From Pseudomonas lijiangensis (GTDB taxonomy: Bacteria > Pseudomonadota > Gammaproteobacteria > Pseudomonadales > Pseudomonadaceae), in assembly GCF_018968705.1 (NCBI RefSeq), contig NZ_CP076668.1, positions 3,483,001 to 3,547,000 on the forward strand: a stretch of DNA of 64,000 nt. The letters run 5' to 3'. The number at the start of each line of letters is the position of its first letter. The stretch's first letter is position 1. This document shows, one piece after another, positions 37,832 to 49,246 of the stretch. Below the pieces are notes generated by a model. That model saw only the letters and a program-made list of their open reading frames with translations, was not told where the DNA came from and made no database searches. Both the position numbers and the translations under genes were made by a program.

Positions 37832-37859
37832 AAGTGGGGGCTGGAGGCAGGATTTCAAG
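37832..37859 (-). promoter_or_regulatory. Sigma32 (RpoH) promoter of htpG
   Basis: On the minus strand CTTGAAA, 13 bases, then CCCCACTT, close to the heat-shock consensus CTTGAAA-N13/14-CCCCATNT. It lies about 75 bases upstream of htpG, a gene known to be RpoH-dependent in other proteobacteria. Confidence 0.75.
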
Positions 37860-37930
37860 AGCGCAAAAACATCAACGGCAATTCTTCTCTACAAAGACGT
37901 CCTTGCAAAAGCCTCGATGCAAGGTGTGGG

Positions 37931-37944
37931 CAAACGAACGTTTC
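37931..37944. promoter_or_regulatory. PsrA-like palindrome
   Basis: CAAACGAACGTTTC fits the PsrA consensus (G/C)AAAC-N2/4-GTTT(G/C) and matches the operator at 61088-61101 in 13 of 14 bases. It lies between htpG and the lipoprotein gene, not overlapping either promoter core. Confidence 0.5.
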
Positions 37945-38051
37945 ACTGGCAAGACAGCCACACCCTGGAATTCAATCCCGGCTCGTCGACAATAAATTCA
38001 TGTCTGTAAGGGCAAAGAAACAGGCGTATTGGATATTCCGATAATCCGTCG

Positions 38052-38079
38052 GAACTTAACTTACACGCCCGTGCTCTGA
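38052..38079 (+). promoter_or_regulatory. AlgU (sigma22/RpoE-type) promoter
   Basis: GAACTT, 17 bases, TCTGA: an exact match to the Pseudomonas AlgU consensus GAACTT-N16/17-TCTGA. It lies 33 bases upstream of the lipoprotein ATG, so the leader would be short. Confidence 0.7.
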
Positions 38080-38112
38080 GGCAAGTAGTTAATCAATAAG
38101 GAGAAATACCCC

Positions 38113-38370
38113 ATGCGTAAATCTTTAGCCTATGCCTTGATGCTTTCTGCCACCCTGGGTCTTGCCGCCTGCGACAAAAAATCCGAAAACACTCAGCAAG
38201 AAGCCAACAAGGCAGCTCAACAATCCCAGGAGTCGATGGAGAAGGCTCAGGAAAAAGTGAATGATGCGGCCAAGGAAAGCCAGGAAGCTGCCCAGAAGAA
38301 TGCGGAAGCCGCACAACAGCGCGCCGCAGAAGCTCCTGCCCAGGCGCCAGAGACAGCACCAGCCAAATAA
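38113..38370 (+). CDS. Small coiled-coil lipoprotein, probable envelope-stress gene
   Basis: An 85-residue protein with a lipoprotein signal (lipobox LAAC, Cys20) and the export signal to the outer membrane not blocked (Asp at +2 would rather favour inner-membrane retention in enteric bacteria; in Pseudomonas this rule is less strict). The mature part is a single Ala/Gln/Glu/Lys-rich heptad helix like small Lpp or OprI-type lipoproteins, ending in a Pro/Ala tail. AAGGAG precedes the ATG and an AlgU-type promoter lies just upstream, so it is probably an envelope-stress lipoprotein. Family not identified. Confidence 0.82.
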   Translation: MRKSLAYALMLSATLGLAACDKKSENTQQEANKAAQQSQESMEKAQEKVNDAAKESQEAAQKNAEAAQQRAAEAPAQAPETAPAK

Positions 38371-38398
38371 GGCACGCCCGAGGGTCTCCAATAGAAAC

Positions 38399-38430
38399 AA
38401 TAAAGCCCGTTATTCAACGGGCTTTATTTT
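38399..38430. terminator. Bidirectional terminator between the lipoprotein gene and brnQ
   Basis: AATAAAGCCCGTT, a five-base loop and AACGGGCTTTATT, with A- and T-rich flanks on both sides, in the convergent gap between the two genes. Confidence 0.85.
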
Positions 38431-38479
38431 GGGCGACTGTAAAACAGTCATTACACCAGCGTATTAACGCATTACAGCA

Positions 38480-39793
38480 TCATACCAACGCTTCGCTGCG
38501 CTTGCCGGCGATGCGATCGAATACCACAGCACCGAACAGGGTAATCACCGAAGGCACCAGCCAGGCCAGCCCCTGCTCGCTCAGCGGCAGATTTGCCAGT
38601 ACACCCGGCAGGTACTCGGCAAGTCCGGCACCTTTGAGGGCATCGATAATGCCGAACAGCAGGGAAACCAGCATGACCGGAGCGATGACCCGGCCCTGAC
38701 TGTTCCACAGCCCTTTGCAGAAGCTCAGACCGACCAGCACGATGCACGGCGGATAGATTGCCGTGAGCACCGGAATCGAGAACTGGATCAGATTGGTCAG
38801 GCCAAGGTTGGACACCAGCAGGGAAAACAGCGCCAGGATGATGACCAGCGTCTTGTAGGACAGCGGCAGAACGCGGCTGAAATACTCGGCACAGGCACAG
38901 GTCAGGCCCACGGCAGTCACCAGACAGGCCAACGAAATCAGCACCGCCAGGAAACCACTGCCCAGCGAGCCCGAAGTATGTTGCACATAAGCATGCAACA
39001 CCGCCGCGCCATTGGTCGCACCCGCAGCCACCGCATGGCTGCCGGAACCCAGACGGAACAGGCTGATGTACACCAGCGCCAGGCCCACGCCAGCGATAAG
39101 GCCGGCAATGATTGCGTAGCGGGTAATCAGACGTGGCGACTCGACGCCTCGCGAACGGATGGCATTGACGATGACGATGCCGAACACCAGAGCCCCAAGC
39201 GTATCCATGGTCAGGTAGCCATTGATGAAGCCCTGGGAAAAGGGTGCAGCCACATAAGCCGCCTCTGCAGGCCCGACATCACCCGCTGGAAGCATGAAGG
39301 CTGCAACACCGAGCACCGCCAGCGCGATGATCTTCAGAGGCCCCAGGAAACGGCCAACGGTATCCAGCAGACGGCCCGGGTACATGGAAACCCAGAACAC
39401 CACCAGGAAATAAACCAGACTGTAGAGGAACAGCGCCAAGGGGCTCTCCCCTGTCAGCGGCGCCAGACCGACTTCAAAGGACACAGTGGCGGTACGCGGG
39501 GTCGCGAAGAGCGGACCAACAGCCAGATAACAGACCGCAGCCAGAATGCCGCCAGCGACCTTGCCAATGGGGCTGCTCAGATCGTCCATGGCGCCACCGA
39601 CCTTGGCCAGGGCAATAACGGTGACGACCGGCAAGCCCACAGCCGTGACCAGAAAGCCCAGCGCAGCCATCCACACGTGGGGTCCGGCATGCAGGCCGAC
39701 GATAGGCGGAAAGATGATATTGCCGGCACCCACAAACAGGGCGAATGTCATGAAACCCAGTGCCAGGACGTCCTGGCCTTTCAACACTTTCAT
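38480..39793 (-). CDS. brnQ: Branched-chain amino acid transporter BrnQ
   Basis: A 437-residue inner-membrane protein with about twelve helices. The N-terminal [18 protein letters not shown] block with a broken first helix is typical of the LIVCS family, as is NAIRSRGV and [10 protein letters not shown]. BrnQ imports leucine, isoleucine and valine with sodium or proton. The ATG at 39793 reading MKVLKGQD is chosen over an in-frame TTG seven codons earlier. The gene ends in a bidirectional terminator shared with the lipoprotein gene. Confidence 0.93.
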   Translation of the reverse strand: MKVLKGQDVLALGFMTFALFVGAGNIIFPPIVGLHAGPHVWMAALGFLVTAVGLPVVTVIALAKVGGAMDDLSSPIGKVAGGILAAVCYLAVGPLFATPRTATVSFEVGLAPLTGESPLALFLYSLVYFLVVFWVSMYPGRLLDTVGRFLGPLKIIALAVLGVAAFMLPAGDVGPAEAAYVAAPFSQGFINGYLTMDTLGALVFGIVIVNAIRSRGVESPRLITRYAIIAGLIAGVGLALVYISLFRLGSGSHAVAAGATNGAAVLHAYVQHTSGSLGSGFLAVLISLACLVTAVGLTCACAEYFSRVLPLSYKTLVIILALFSLLVSNLGLTNLIQFSIPVLTAIYPPCIVLVGLSFCKGLWNSQGRVIAPVMLVSLLFGIIDALKGAGLAEYLPGVLANLPLSEQGLAWLVPSVITLFGAVVFDRIAGKRSEALV

Positions 39794-40087
39794 CGAGGAA
39801 AACCACACTGCCAAATCAGGATTAAAAGAGAGGATTCCCGAGGGTCTGGGAAACGATGCCTACCCTTTTAAGGCTGGCAATAGGCGCCAGGTTTCCTTGT
39901 GGGAAACGGACGACGCGAAAAGGTTGCTAGCCTAACGAAATGGGCAATAAAACGCACTAGAAAAGAGCGCAGGAGCGACGAGACGCACTTGAATGTAGCG
40001 ACTTACCATTCATTCGTGCATGAAACGCGCGAAAAGACAGTTGCTCTGACAAACATGCAGGCAATACTTATCAGTCAAGGTCACTTT

Positions 40088-40176
40088 GTGAGAGGCAGCT
40101 TGCTGGCGACTTCAGCGCACAGACGCAGAATATCCAGCGGTTTTCAGGCCTTTTTCGCCAGCAAGCTGCCTCCCAC
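40088..40176. repeat. REPIN-like palindromic repeat, family 1, copy D
   Basis: Same ends and core as copy A and in the same orientation, with one change in the first arm (GTGAGAGGC). It lies between brnQ and the end of the suc operon. Ends given to within one or two bases. Confidence 0.8.
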
Positions 40177-40252
40177 AAATTTGTTTGTGCCTTAGCATTC
40201 GTCGCCTGAAATGCCGTCTCGCGAACATCCCACAAAGTGGCACCCCAGACGC

Positions 40253-40280
40253 ACAAAGGCCACCCGAAGGTGGCCTTTGT
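40253..40280 (-). terminator. Intrinsic terminator of the suc operon
   Basis: ACAAAGGCCACC, a four-base loop, GGTGGCCTTTGT, 27 bases after the sucD stop codon on the minus strand. Confidence 0.8.
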
Positions 40281-40306
40281 TGAAGCATCAATCAGTCAGC
40301 CGAAGC

Positions 40307-41191
40307 TTACTTCTTGACTTCCCAACCAGTCAGCTCAGCCAGGGCTTTGCCGATGTCTGCCAGGGAACGTACGGTTTTCACGCCAGCGTCTTGCAGTGCA
40401 GCGAATTTCTCGTCTGCAGTGCCTTTACCGCCGGAGATGATTGCACCTGCGTGGCCCATGCGCTTGCCCGGAGGAGCAGTCACACCAGCGATGTAGGAAA
40501 CAACCGGCTTGGTCACGTTAGCCTTGATGTAGGCAGCCGCTTCTTCTTCAGCCGAACCGCCGATCTCACCGATCATGACGATCGCTTCGGTCTTCGGGTC
40601 TTCCTGGAACAGTTTCAGGATGTCGATGAAGTTGGAGCCCGGGATCGGGTCACCACCGATACCGACGCAGGTGGACTGACCGAAACCGGCGTCAGTGGTC
40701 TGCTTGACAGCTTCGTAGGTCAGGGTGCCGGAACGCGACACGATACCGACCTTGCCTGGCAAGTGGATGTGACCTGGCATGATGCCGATCTTGCACTCGC
40801 CCGGAGTGATAACGCCTGGGCAGTTAGGACCGATCAGGACCACGCCCAGCTCGTCGCACTTGACCTTGGCTTCCAGCATGTCGATGGTAGGAATGCCTTC
40901 GGTGATGCAGACGATCAGCTTGATGCCGCCGAAAGCTGCTTCAAGGATGGAGTCCTTGCAGAAAGGAGCCGGAACGTAGATGACCGATGCGTCAGCGCCG
41001 GTAGCCGCTACAGCTTCTTTCACAGTGTTGAACACTGGCAGGTTCAGGTGAGTGGTGCCACCTTTGCCTGGAGTCACGCCGCCAACCATTTTGGTGCCGT
41101 AGGCAATGGCTTGTTCGGAGTGGAAGGTACCTTGCGAACCAGTGAAACCCTGGCAGATAACCTTGGTGTCTTTATTGATCAGAACGCTCAT
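40307..41191 (-). CDS. sucD: Succinyl-CoA synthetase alpha subunit
   Basis: A 294-residue enzyme subunit converting succinyl-CoA to succinate with formation of a nucleoside triphosphate. It starts [21 protein letters not shown] (CoA-binding fold), has the [11 protein letters not shown] block, and the phospho-acceptor His in [14 protein letters not shown]. The start codon overlaps the sucC stop codon by one base. Last gene of the TCA cluster. Confidence 0.98.
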   Translation of the reverse strand: MSVLINKDTKVICQGFTGSQGTFHSEQAIAYGTKMVGGVTPGKGGTTHLNLPVFNTVKEAVAATGADASVIYVPAPFCKDSILEAAFGGIKLIVCITEGIPTIDMLEAKVKCDELGVVLIGPNCPGVITPGECKIGIMPGHIHLPGKVGIVSRSGTLTYEAVKQTTDAGFGQSTCVGIGGDPIPGSNFIDILKLFQEDPKTEAIVMIGEIGGSAEEEAAAYIKANVTKPVVSYIAGVTAPPGKRMGHAGAIISGGKGTADEKFAALQDAGVKTVRSLADIGKALAELTGWEVKK

Positions 41192-42357
41192 TACTTGCCC
41201 TCCGCAGCTTTGACAACTTGTTGAGCAGCGTCGGTCAGGCTGGTAGCCGCGATGATGTTCAAACCGCTTTCTGCCAGTACTTTAGCGCCCAGCTCAGCGT
41301 TGTTGCCTTCAAGGCGAACAACAACCGGGATTTTAACGCCGACTTCTTTCACTGCACCGATGATGCCTTCGGCAATCATGTCGCAACGAACGATGCCGCC
41401 GAAGATGTTGACCAGTACTGCTGCGACATTGGTGTCGGACAGAATGATCTTGAACGCTTCGGTAACGCGTTCTTTGGTAGCACCACCACCAACGTCAAGG
41501 AAGTTGGCTGGCTTGCCGCCATGCAGGTTGACGATGTCCATGGTACCCATGGCCAGACCGGCACCGTTGACCATGCAGCCGATGTTACCTTCCAGCGCTA
41601 CGTAGTTCAGTTCGAACTTGGCAGCGTGAGCTTCGCGCGGATCATCCTGGGATGGATCGTGGAAAGCCTTCAGCTTTGGCTGACGGTACATGGCGTTGGC
41701 GTCGATGTTGATCTTGGCGTCCAGGCAGTGCAGATCGCCGTCAGCCTTGATGACCAGCGGGTTCACTTCCAGCAGGGCCAGATCGTGGTCCTGGAACAGC
41801 TTGGCCAGACCGATGAAGATCTTGGCGAACTGGGCAACCTGCTTGCCTTCCAGACCCAGCTGGAAAGCCAGCTCGCGACCCTGGAATGGCTGAGCGCCAA
41901 CCAGTGGATCGATAGTGGCCTTGAGAATCTTTTCAGGAGTGTCGTGAGCGATCTTCTCGATGTCCACGCCACCTTCGGTGGAAGCCATGAACACGATACG
42001 ACGGCTGGAACGATCGACTACAGCGCCCAGGTACAGCTCTTTGGCGATGTCAGTGCAGGATTCAACCAGGATCTTGGTCACTGGCTGACCGTTGGCGTCG
42101 GTCTGGTAAGTTACCAGACGCTTGCCCAGCCATTGCTGTGCGAAAGCTGCTGCGTCTTCTTTGCTGCGAACCAGCTTGACGCCGCCCGCTTTACCGCGAC
42201 CACCAGCGTGAACCTGAGCCTTGACGACCCACTCGGTACCACCAATCTTGTCGCAAGCTTCTGCTGCTGCTTCCGGGGTGTCTACTGCGAAGCCTTTGGA
42301 TACTGGCAGGCCGTATTCAGCGAACAGCTGCTTACCCTGATACTCGTGAAGATTCAT
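41191..42357 (-). CDS. sucC: Succinyl-CoA synthetase beta subunit
   Basis: A 388-residue ATP-grasp subunit. It begins [20 protein letters not shown] and has the nucleotide-binding [14 protein letters not shown], the LLEVNPLV metal-binding block and [13 protein letters not shown]. Length matches E. coli SucC (388). It forms the tetramer with SucD and shares one base with it. Separated by about 208 bases from lpd; the intervening sequence contains two hairpins. Confidence 0.98.
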   Translation of the reverse strand: MNLHEYQGKQLFAEYGLPVSKGFAVDTPEAAAEACDKIGGTEWVVKAQVHAGGRGKAGGVKLVRSKEDAAAFAQQWLGKRLVTYQTDANGQPVTKILVESCTDIAKELYLGAVVDRSSRRIVFMASTEGGVDIEKIAHDTPEKILKATIDPLVGAQPFQGRELAFQLGLEGKQVAQFAKIFIGLAKLFQDHDLALLEVNPLVIKADGDLHCLDAKINIDANAMYRQPKLKAFHDPSQDDPREAHAAKFELNYVALEGNIGCMVNGAGLAMGTMDIVNLHGGKPANFLDVGGGATKERVTEAFKIILSDTNVAAVLVNIFGGIVRCDMIAEGIIGAVKEVGVKIPVVVRLEGNNAELGAKVLAESGLNIIAATSLTDAAQQVVKAAEGK

Positions 42358-42565
42358 GCTTATTACCGTCTTCGTTTAGGTACTGCGCATTCGGTGCTGC
42401 ACATTCATTGTGCCGCACCACCTGTGACCGCTACTCCTGGATGGCTCCAGGGTGTCATTCGACACACCTGAAGCCGCCTGAGAGGTCGAGTCCGGCGGAC
42501 TTTCCGCGGTGAGTCTTGCTCGCAAGGCTCACGACGGGCAGTCCGTCGTGGTTTCTCTTGTTGTC
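42358..42565 (-). other. lpd-sucC intercistronic region with hairpins
   Basis: GTGAGTCTTG...CAAGGCTCAC (near 42510-42533) and ACGACGG...CCGTCGT (near 42532-42551) form two adjacent hairpins downstream of lpd. There is no T-run after them on the minus strand, so they look like mRNA stability or processing structures rather than a terminator. Confidence 0.45.
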
Positions 42566-44171
<1,606 letters not shown>

Positions 44172-45398
44172 TCAGATATCCAGCAGCAGACGAGCCGGAT
44201 CTTCCAGCAGGTTCTTGATGGTAACGAGGAAGGTTACCGCTTCTTTACCGTCGATCAAACGGTGATCGTACGACAGAGCCAGATACATCATCGGACGAAT
44301 CACAACCTGACCATTGACCGCCATAGGACGCTGCAGAATGTTGTGCATGCCCAGAATCGCGGCTTGTGGCGGGTTGACGATCGGCGTCGACATCATCGAA
44401 CCGAAGGTACCACCGTTGGTGATGGTGAAGGTACCACCTGTCATCTCGTCCAGGGACAGCTTGCCGTCACGAGCCTTCTTGCCGAAGGTGGCGATGCCGC
44501 CTTCGATTTCAGCCAGGCTCATCAGCTCGGCGTTACGCAGAACCGGTACGACCAGACCACGATCGCTGGAAACGGCAACACCGATGTCGGAGTAACCGTG
44601 GTAAACGATGTCGTTGCCATCGATCGAAGCGTTGACTGCCGGGAAACGCTTCAGCGCTTCGGTAGCGGCCTTGACGAAGAACGACATGAAGCCCAGGCGC
44701 ACGCCATTGTGGGACTTCTCGAACAGGTCCTTGTACTTGGAGCGCAGAGCCATGACTTCGGTCATGTCCACTTCGTTGAACGTGGTCAGCATCGCCATGT
44801 TCGACTGGGCTTCGACCAGACGCTTGGCAACGGTGGCACGTACGCGAGTCATCGGTACACGCTTCTCGACGCGGTCGCCAGCAGCCAGCACAGGAGCAGC
44901 AGCGGCTGCAGCAGGCTTGGCAGCAGGAGCTGCGGCCGGTGCGGATTTCTTGGCTTCAACAGCGGCAACCACGTCTTCCTTGGTTACGCGACCGTCCTTG
45001 CCAGTGCCTTTGACGCTGGCCAGGTTGATGCCGTTTTCTTCAGCCAGCTTGCGAGCGGCAGGTGCTGCGATTGCATCTTCGTCAGCAGCCGATACAGCGG
45101 CCTGGGCCGGTGCAGCAGCAGGAGCCGCGGCGGCAGGCGCAGGAGCAGCCGATGCGGTAGCACCGGCATCCAGGGTTGCAATCACTTCGTTGGACAGGAC
45201 GATGTCGCCCTCGCCTTTCACGATCGATGCCAGCACGCCGTCTGCTTCGGCCAGGACTTCAAGTACAACCTTGTCAGTCTCGATATCGACCAGCAGCTCG
45301 TCACGTTTTACCGCTTCGCCCGGTTGCTTGTGCCACTTGGAAATGGTGCCGTCGGCAACGGATTCCGGGAAAGAGGGGGCTTTGATCTCGATAGCCAT
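44172..45398 (-). CDS. sucB: 2-oxoglutarate dehydrogenase E2, dihydrolipoyl succinyltransferase
   Basis: A 408-residue E2 component. The lipoyl domain has the modified Lys in [12 protein letters not shown] (about residue 43). An Ala/Pro-rich linker follows, then the E3-binding domain ([20 protein letters not shown]), a second Ala-rich linker and the catalytic domain with the active-site His in [15 protein letters not shown]. It forms the 24-mer core of the complex. The ATG at 45398 is chosen over the open frame upstream, which lies within sucA. Confidence 0.98.
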   Translation of the reverse strand: MAIEIKAPSFPESVADGTISKWHKQPGEAVKRDELLVDIETDKVVLEVLAEADGVLASIVKGEGDIVLSNEVIATLDAGATASAAPAPAAAAPAAAPAQAAVSAADEDAIAAPAARKLAEENGINLASVKGTGKDGRVTKEDVVAAVEAKKSAPAAAPAAKPAAAAAAPVLAAGDRVEKRVPMTRVRATVAKRLVEAQSNMAMLTTFNEVDMTEVMALRSKYKDLFEKSHNGVRLGFMSFFVKAATEALKRFPAVNASIDGNDIVYHGYSDIGVAVSSDRGLVVPVLRNAELMSLAEIEGGIATFGKKARDGKLSLDEMTGGTFTITNGGTFGSMMSTPIVNPPQAAILGMHNILQRPMAVNGQVVIRPMMYLALSYDHRLIDGKEAVTFLVTIKNLLEDPARLLLDI

Positions 45399-45439
45399 TA
45401 TCTGTAATTCCTTAATTCGGTTTCTAATGCTCGAAGGCG

Positions 45440-48271
45440 TTAAACAGTGAAGGCATCTTGCAGGAGTTTTTCCTGCTGCTCGGCATGCATCGAAGCATAA
45501 CCACACGCTGGCGCTGCAGAAGCGTCACGACCGGCATACTCGAGAACGAGGCTGCGGTTGTGATTGCTCATGCTGCGACGCAAGTGGTGCTGACTGCTGT
45601 ACCAGGCACCCTGGTTCATCGGCTCTTCCTGACACCACACTACGTTCTGCAGGTTGGTGTAAGGCGCGATCGCTTCCATGAGATCGTCTTCAGGGAACGG
45701 ATACAGCTGTTCGATACGTACGATTGCGATGTCTTCGCGGCCTTCGGCACGGCGTTTTTCCAGCAGGTCGTAGTAGACCTTGCCGCCACACAGAACCAGA
45801 CGGGTCACTTTGGCCGGATCGAGCGCATCGACTTCCGGGATCACGGTCTGGAACGAACCTTCGGCCAGTTCTTCCAGAGTCGAGACCGCCAGTTTGTGGC
45901 GCAGCAGCGACTTTGGCGTCAGCACGATCAGCGGCTTGCGCAGCGGACGAATGACCTGACGACGCAGCAGGTGGTAGATCTGCGCCGGCGTAGTCGGCAC
46001 ACACACCTGAATGTTGTGCTCGGCACACAGTTGCAGGTAACGCTCAAGACGTGCGGACGAGTGCTCAGGCCCCTGCCCTTCATAACCGTGAGGCAACAGC
46101 ATGGTCAGACCGCACAGACGGCCCCACTTGTGCTCGCCGCTGGTGATGAACTGGTCGATGACCACTTGCGCGCCGTTGGCGAAGTCGCCGAACTGGGCTT
46201 CCCAGATAACCAGAGCGTTAGGCTCGGTGGTCGAGTAGCCGTATTCGTAAGCCAGTACCGCTTCCTCGGAGAGGAACGAGTCGTACAGGTCAAAACGCGG
46301 CTGACCGGCGAACAGGTTCTTCAGAGGAATGTAGGTGCTTGCGTCTTTCTGGTTGTGCAGGACGGCGTGACGGTGCGAGAACGTACCGCGACCGATGTCC
46401 TGACCCGTCATGCGGATCGGGTGACCTTCGAACGCCAGGGTCGCGTACGCCATGGTTTCGGCGTAACCCCAGTTGATCGGCAGGCCGCCGGCTTGCATCT
46501 TCTGACGGTCTTCGTAGATCTTCTGGACCTGACGCTGAACCACGAAGCCTTCTGGCAGCTCCATCAGTTTGGCAGACAGTTCCTGCAAGGTCTTGAGATC
46601 GAAGCGGGTGTCGTGACGCGCAGTCCAGGCATGGCCCAGATACGGACGCCAGTCGACGAACAGTTCCTTGTTCGGCTCCTTGACCAGGCTTTTCACCACG
46701 TGCTGACCATTGTCCAGCGCATTGCGATAGTCATCGATCTTGGCCTGGACACGTTCTTCAGTGAGAACACCGGCCTTGATCAGCTGCTCGGCGTACAACT
46801 CGCGAGTCGTGCGCTGCTTGGTGATCTGCTGGTACATCAACGGCTGGGTGCCGCTAGGCTCGTCCGCTTCGTTGTGACCGCGACGACGGTAGCAGACCAG
46901 ATCGATCACGATGTCACGCTTGAACTGCATGCGGTAATCGATAGCCAGCTGGGTCACGAACACCACGGCTTCCGGGTCATCGCCATTCACATGGAGAATC
47001 GGAGCCTGGATCATCTTGGCAACGTCGGTGGCGTACTCGGTGGAACGCGAGTCCAGCGGGTTGCTGATGGTGAAACCAACCTGGTTGTTGATGACGATAT
47101 GGATCGTGCCGCCAGTCTTGAAGCCGCGGGTCTGCGACATCTGGAAGGTTTCCATGACCACGCCCTGACCTGCGAACGCAGCGTCACCGTGGAGGGAAAT
47201 CGGCAGAACCTTGTCACCGTTCGGATCGTTGCGACGATCCTGACGCGCACGCACGGAACCCTCGACCACCGGAGAAACGATTTCCAGGTGGGACGGGTTG
47301 AATGCCATGGCCAGGTGAACTTCACCGCCTGCGGTCATTACGTTGGAAGAGAAACCCTGGTGATATTTAACGTCACCGGAGCCCAGCTCCACTTTCTTCT
47401 TGCCTTCGAACTCGTCGAACAGCTCGCGCGGGTTCTTGCCGAAGGTGTTGACCAGCACGTTCAGACGGCCACGGTGGGCCATGCCGATCACGACTTCCTT
47501 GGTGCCGTAGGAGCCGGAGCGCTGGATCAGTTCGTCCAGCATCGGAATCAGGCTTTCGCCGCCTTCCAGACCAAAGCGTTTGGTGCCCGGGTATTTGGTG
47601 CCCAGGTATTTTTCCAGACCTTCAGCGGCCGTAACACGCTCAAGCAGGTGACCCTGGATTTCAGCAGAGAACGCAGGACGGCCACGCACGCTTTCAAGAC
47701 GCTGCATGAACCAGTTGCGTTGCTCGGAATCAACGATGTGCGTGAACTCCGAACCGATGGTGCGACAATATGTCTGCTGCAACGCTTCGAGAATTTCGCG
47801 TAGGCTCGCTTCCTCTTTGCCGATGAACAGGTCGCCGGCACGGAAAGTCGTATCAAGATCGGCATTGGTCAAGCCGTAGTGATTGATCGACAGATCGGCC
47901 GGGGCAGGACGCTGCCACAGGCCCAGCGGATCGAGCTGGGCAACCTGATGGCCGCGCATACGATATGCCTGGATCAGTCGCAATACTTCAACTTGCTTCT
48001 TCTCGTGCTCGCTGCTCACGCTTCCGGCAGATACCGGTTGGGCGCGGCGCTGGTTTTTGGCCAGCAACACGAAATGATCGCGAATCGTGGAATGCGATAC
48101 ATCGGTGGCAGAGTTGCCGTCTGCTGGCAACTTCTGAAAGTAGGTGCGCCATTCTTCTGGCACAGCGTTAGGGTCGTGCAGGTAGAGCTCATAAAGCTCT
48201 TCCACATAGGCAGCGTTACCACCGGAAAGGTGGGCACTGTTCCACATGCGCTGCATCACGCTTTCTTGCAT
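45440..48271 (-). CDS. sucA: 2-oxoglutarate dehydrogenase E1 component
   Basis: A 943-residue thiamine-diphosphate enzyme that decarboxylates 2-oxoglutarate. N-terminal [20 protein letters not shown] is the E2-interaction tail. ThDP-binding and catalytic blocks are visible: [53 protein letters not shown] and [19 protein letters not shown] in short parts. Length fits SucA (933 in E. coli). It is followed by sucB after 41 bases. It begins 259 bases after sdhB, the longest gap in the cluster, so an internal promoter is possible. Confidence 0.98.
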   Translation of the reverse strand: MQESVMQRMWNSAHLSGGNAAYVEELYELYLHDPNAVPEEWRTYFQKLPADGNSATDVSHSTIRDHFVLLAKNQRRAQPVSAGSVSSEHEKKQVEVLRLIQAYRMRGHQVAQLDPLGLWQRPAPADLSINHYGLTNADLDTTFRAGDLFIGKEEASLREILEALQQTYCRTIGSEFTHIVDSEQRNWFMQRLESVRGRPAFSAEIQGHLLERVTAAEGLEKYLGTKYPGTKRFGLEGGESLIPMLDELIQRSGSYGTKEVVIGMAHRGRLNVLVNTFGKNPRELFDEFEGKKKVELGSGDVKYHQGFSSNVMTAGGEVHLAMAFNPSHLEIVSPVVEGSVRARQDRRNDPNGDKVLPISLHGDAAFAGQGVVMETFQMSQTRGFKTGGTIHIVINNQVGFTISNPLDSRSTEYATDVAKMIQAPILHVNGDDPEAVVFVTQLAIDYRMQFKRDIVIDLVCYRRRGHNEADEPSGTQPLMYQQITKQRTTRELYAEQLIKAGVLTEERVQAKIDDYRNALDNGQHVVKSLVKEPNKELFVDWRPYLGHAWTARHDTRFDLKTLQELSAKLMELPEGFVVQRQVQKIYEDRQKMQAGGLPINWGYAETMAYATLAFEGHPIRMTGQDIGRGTFSHRHAVLHNQKDASTYIPLKNLFAGQPRFDLYDSFLSEEAVLAYEYGYSTTEPNALVIWEAQFGDFANGAQVVIDQFITSGEHKWGRLCGLTMLLPHGYEGQGPEHSSARLERYLQLCAEHNIQVCVPTTPAQIYHLLRRQVIRPLRKPLIVLTPKSLLRHKLAVSTLEELAEGSFQTVIPEVDALDPAKVTRLVLCGGKVYYDLLEKRRAEGREDIAIVRIEQLYPFPEDDLMEAIAPYTNLQNVVWCQEEPMNQGAWYSSQHHLRRSMSNHNRSLVLEYAGRDASAAPACGYASMHAEQQEKLLQDAFTV

Positions 48272-48530
48272 GCTTGGTCACCCTCGGTAAGGGGACACCA
48301 CCGGCGAAGACGCCATAGCAAACATGAAACAGTCGTGTGCAGCGACCATATCAAGTCACTAAGGATCACGCAGATAGCCCGGGTACCAGCCCGGATGCCC
48401 CTGCTGGTCTCATTTCTTCAAAATAAGAGCGGCAGCCTTGCGAGCCACTGCTCAGGTTAAAGCCACGACGCCGGTTGAAGCCTGCGCCGCGGCTACTTTA
48501 CGTGCAACGGTGTTGCGGTACTGCGATAAA

Positions 48531-49235
48531 TCAGACGCCGCTTTGCAGAAGCATGTTACGTACGTGGCCGATTGCCTTGGTCGGGTTGAGACCTTTAGGG
48601 CAAACGTTCACGCAGTTCATGATCCCGCGGCAGCGGAAAACACTGAACGGGTCATCAAGCGAAGCCAGACGCTCTGAAGTCCGGGTATCACGGCTGTCAG
48701 CCAGGAAGCGATAGGCTTGCAGCAGTGCAGCCGGGCCCAGGAACTTGTCCGGGTTCCACCAGAAGGACGGGCAGGAAGTCGAGCAGCAAGCGCACAGAAT
48801 GCACTCGTACAGACCATCCAGCTTCTCACGCTCTTCCGGAGTCTGCAGACGCTCGATGGCCGGAGCCGGAGTATCGTTCTGCAGGAAAGGCTTCACCTTC
48901 TCGTATTGCTTGTAGAAGATGCTCATATCGACTACCAAGTCACGAATAACCGGCAAACCAGGCAGTGGGCGCACTACCAGCTTGTTATTCTTGACCACGG
49001 ACGACAGTGGAGTGATGCAGGCAAGACCGTTCTTGCCGTTGATGTTCATGCCATCGGAACCACACACGCCTTCGCGGCAGGAGCGACGGTACGAGAAACC
49101 TTCATCCTGTTCCTTGACCAGAGCCAGCACGTCAAGAACCATCAGGTCCTTGCCGCCGGTATCGACCTGGAACTCCTGCATGAACGGAGCAGCGTCCTGA
49201 TCAGGGTTGTAGCGATAAACACTGACTTGCAACAT
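48531..49235 (-). CDS. sdhB: Succinate dehydrogenase iron-sulfur subunit
   Basis: A 234-residue subunit with three iron-sulfur clusters: [2Fe-2S] ligands in CREGVCGSDGMNINGK and ACITPL, and [4Fe-4S] and [3Fe-4S] ligands in CILCACCSTSCPSFWW and CRGIMNCVNVCPKGLNP. It passes electrons from SdhA to quinone at the inner membrane. The ATG at 49235 (MLQVSVYRYN) is chosen because AAGGG lies at good distance; a GTG three codons upstream is in frame. Confidence 0.98.
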   Translation of the reverse strand: MLQVSVYRYNPDQDAAPFMQEFQVDTGGKDLMVLDVLALVKEQDEGFSYRRSCREGVCGSDGMNINGKNGLACITPLSSVVKNNKLVVRPLPGLPVIRDLVVDMSIFYKQYEKVKPFLQNDTPAPAIERLQTPEEREKLDGLYECILCACCSTSCPSFWWNPDKFLGPAALLQAYRFLADSRDTRTSERLASLDDPFSVFRCRGIMNCVNVCPKGLNPTKAIGHVRNMLLQSGV

Positions 49236-49246
49236 ATCGGTCACCC

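Larger units (their letters stand above)
37757..38112. other. Divergent region between htpG and the small lipoprotein gene
   Basis: 356 bases with three readable signals: the sigma32-type htpG promoter (37832-37859), a PsrA-like palindrome (37931-37944) and an AlgU-type promoter (38052-38079). I see no further gene in it. Confidence 0.7.

Noticed and set aside
45458..47803. Plus-strand open frame opposite sucA
   Set aside because: Mirror frame of a strongly conserved gene with biased codon use.
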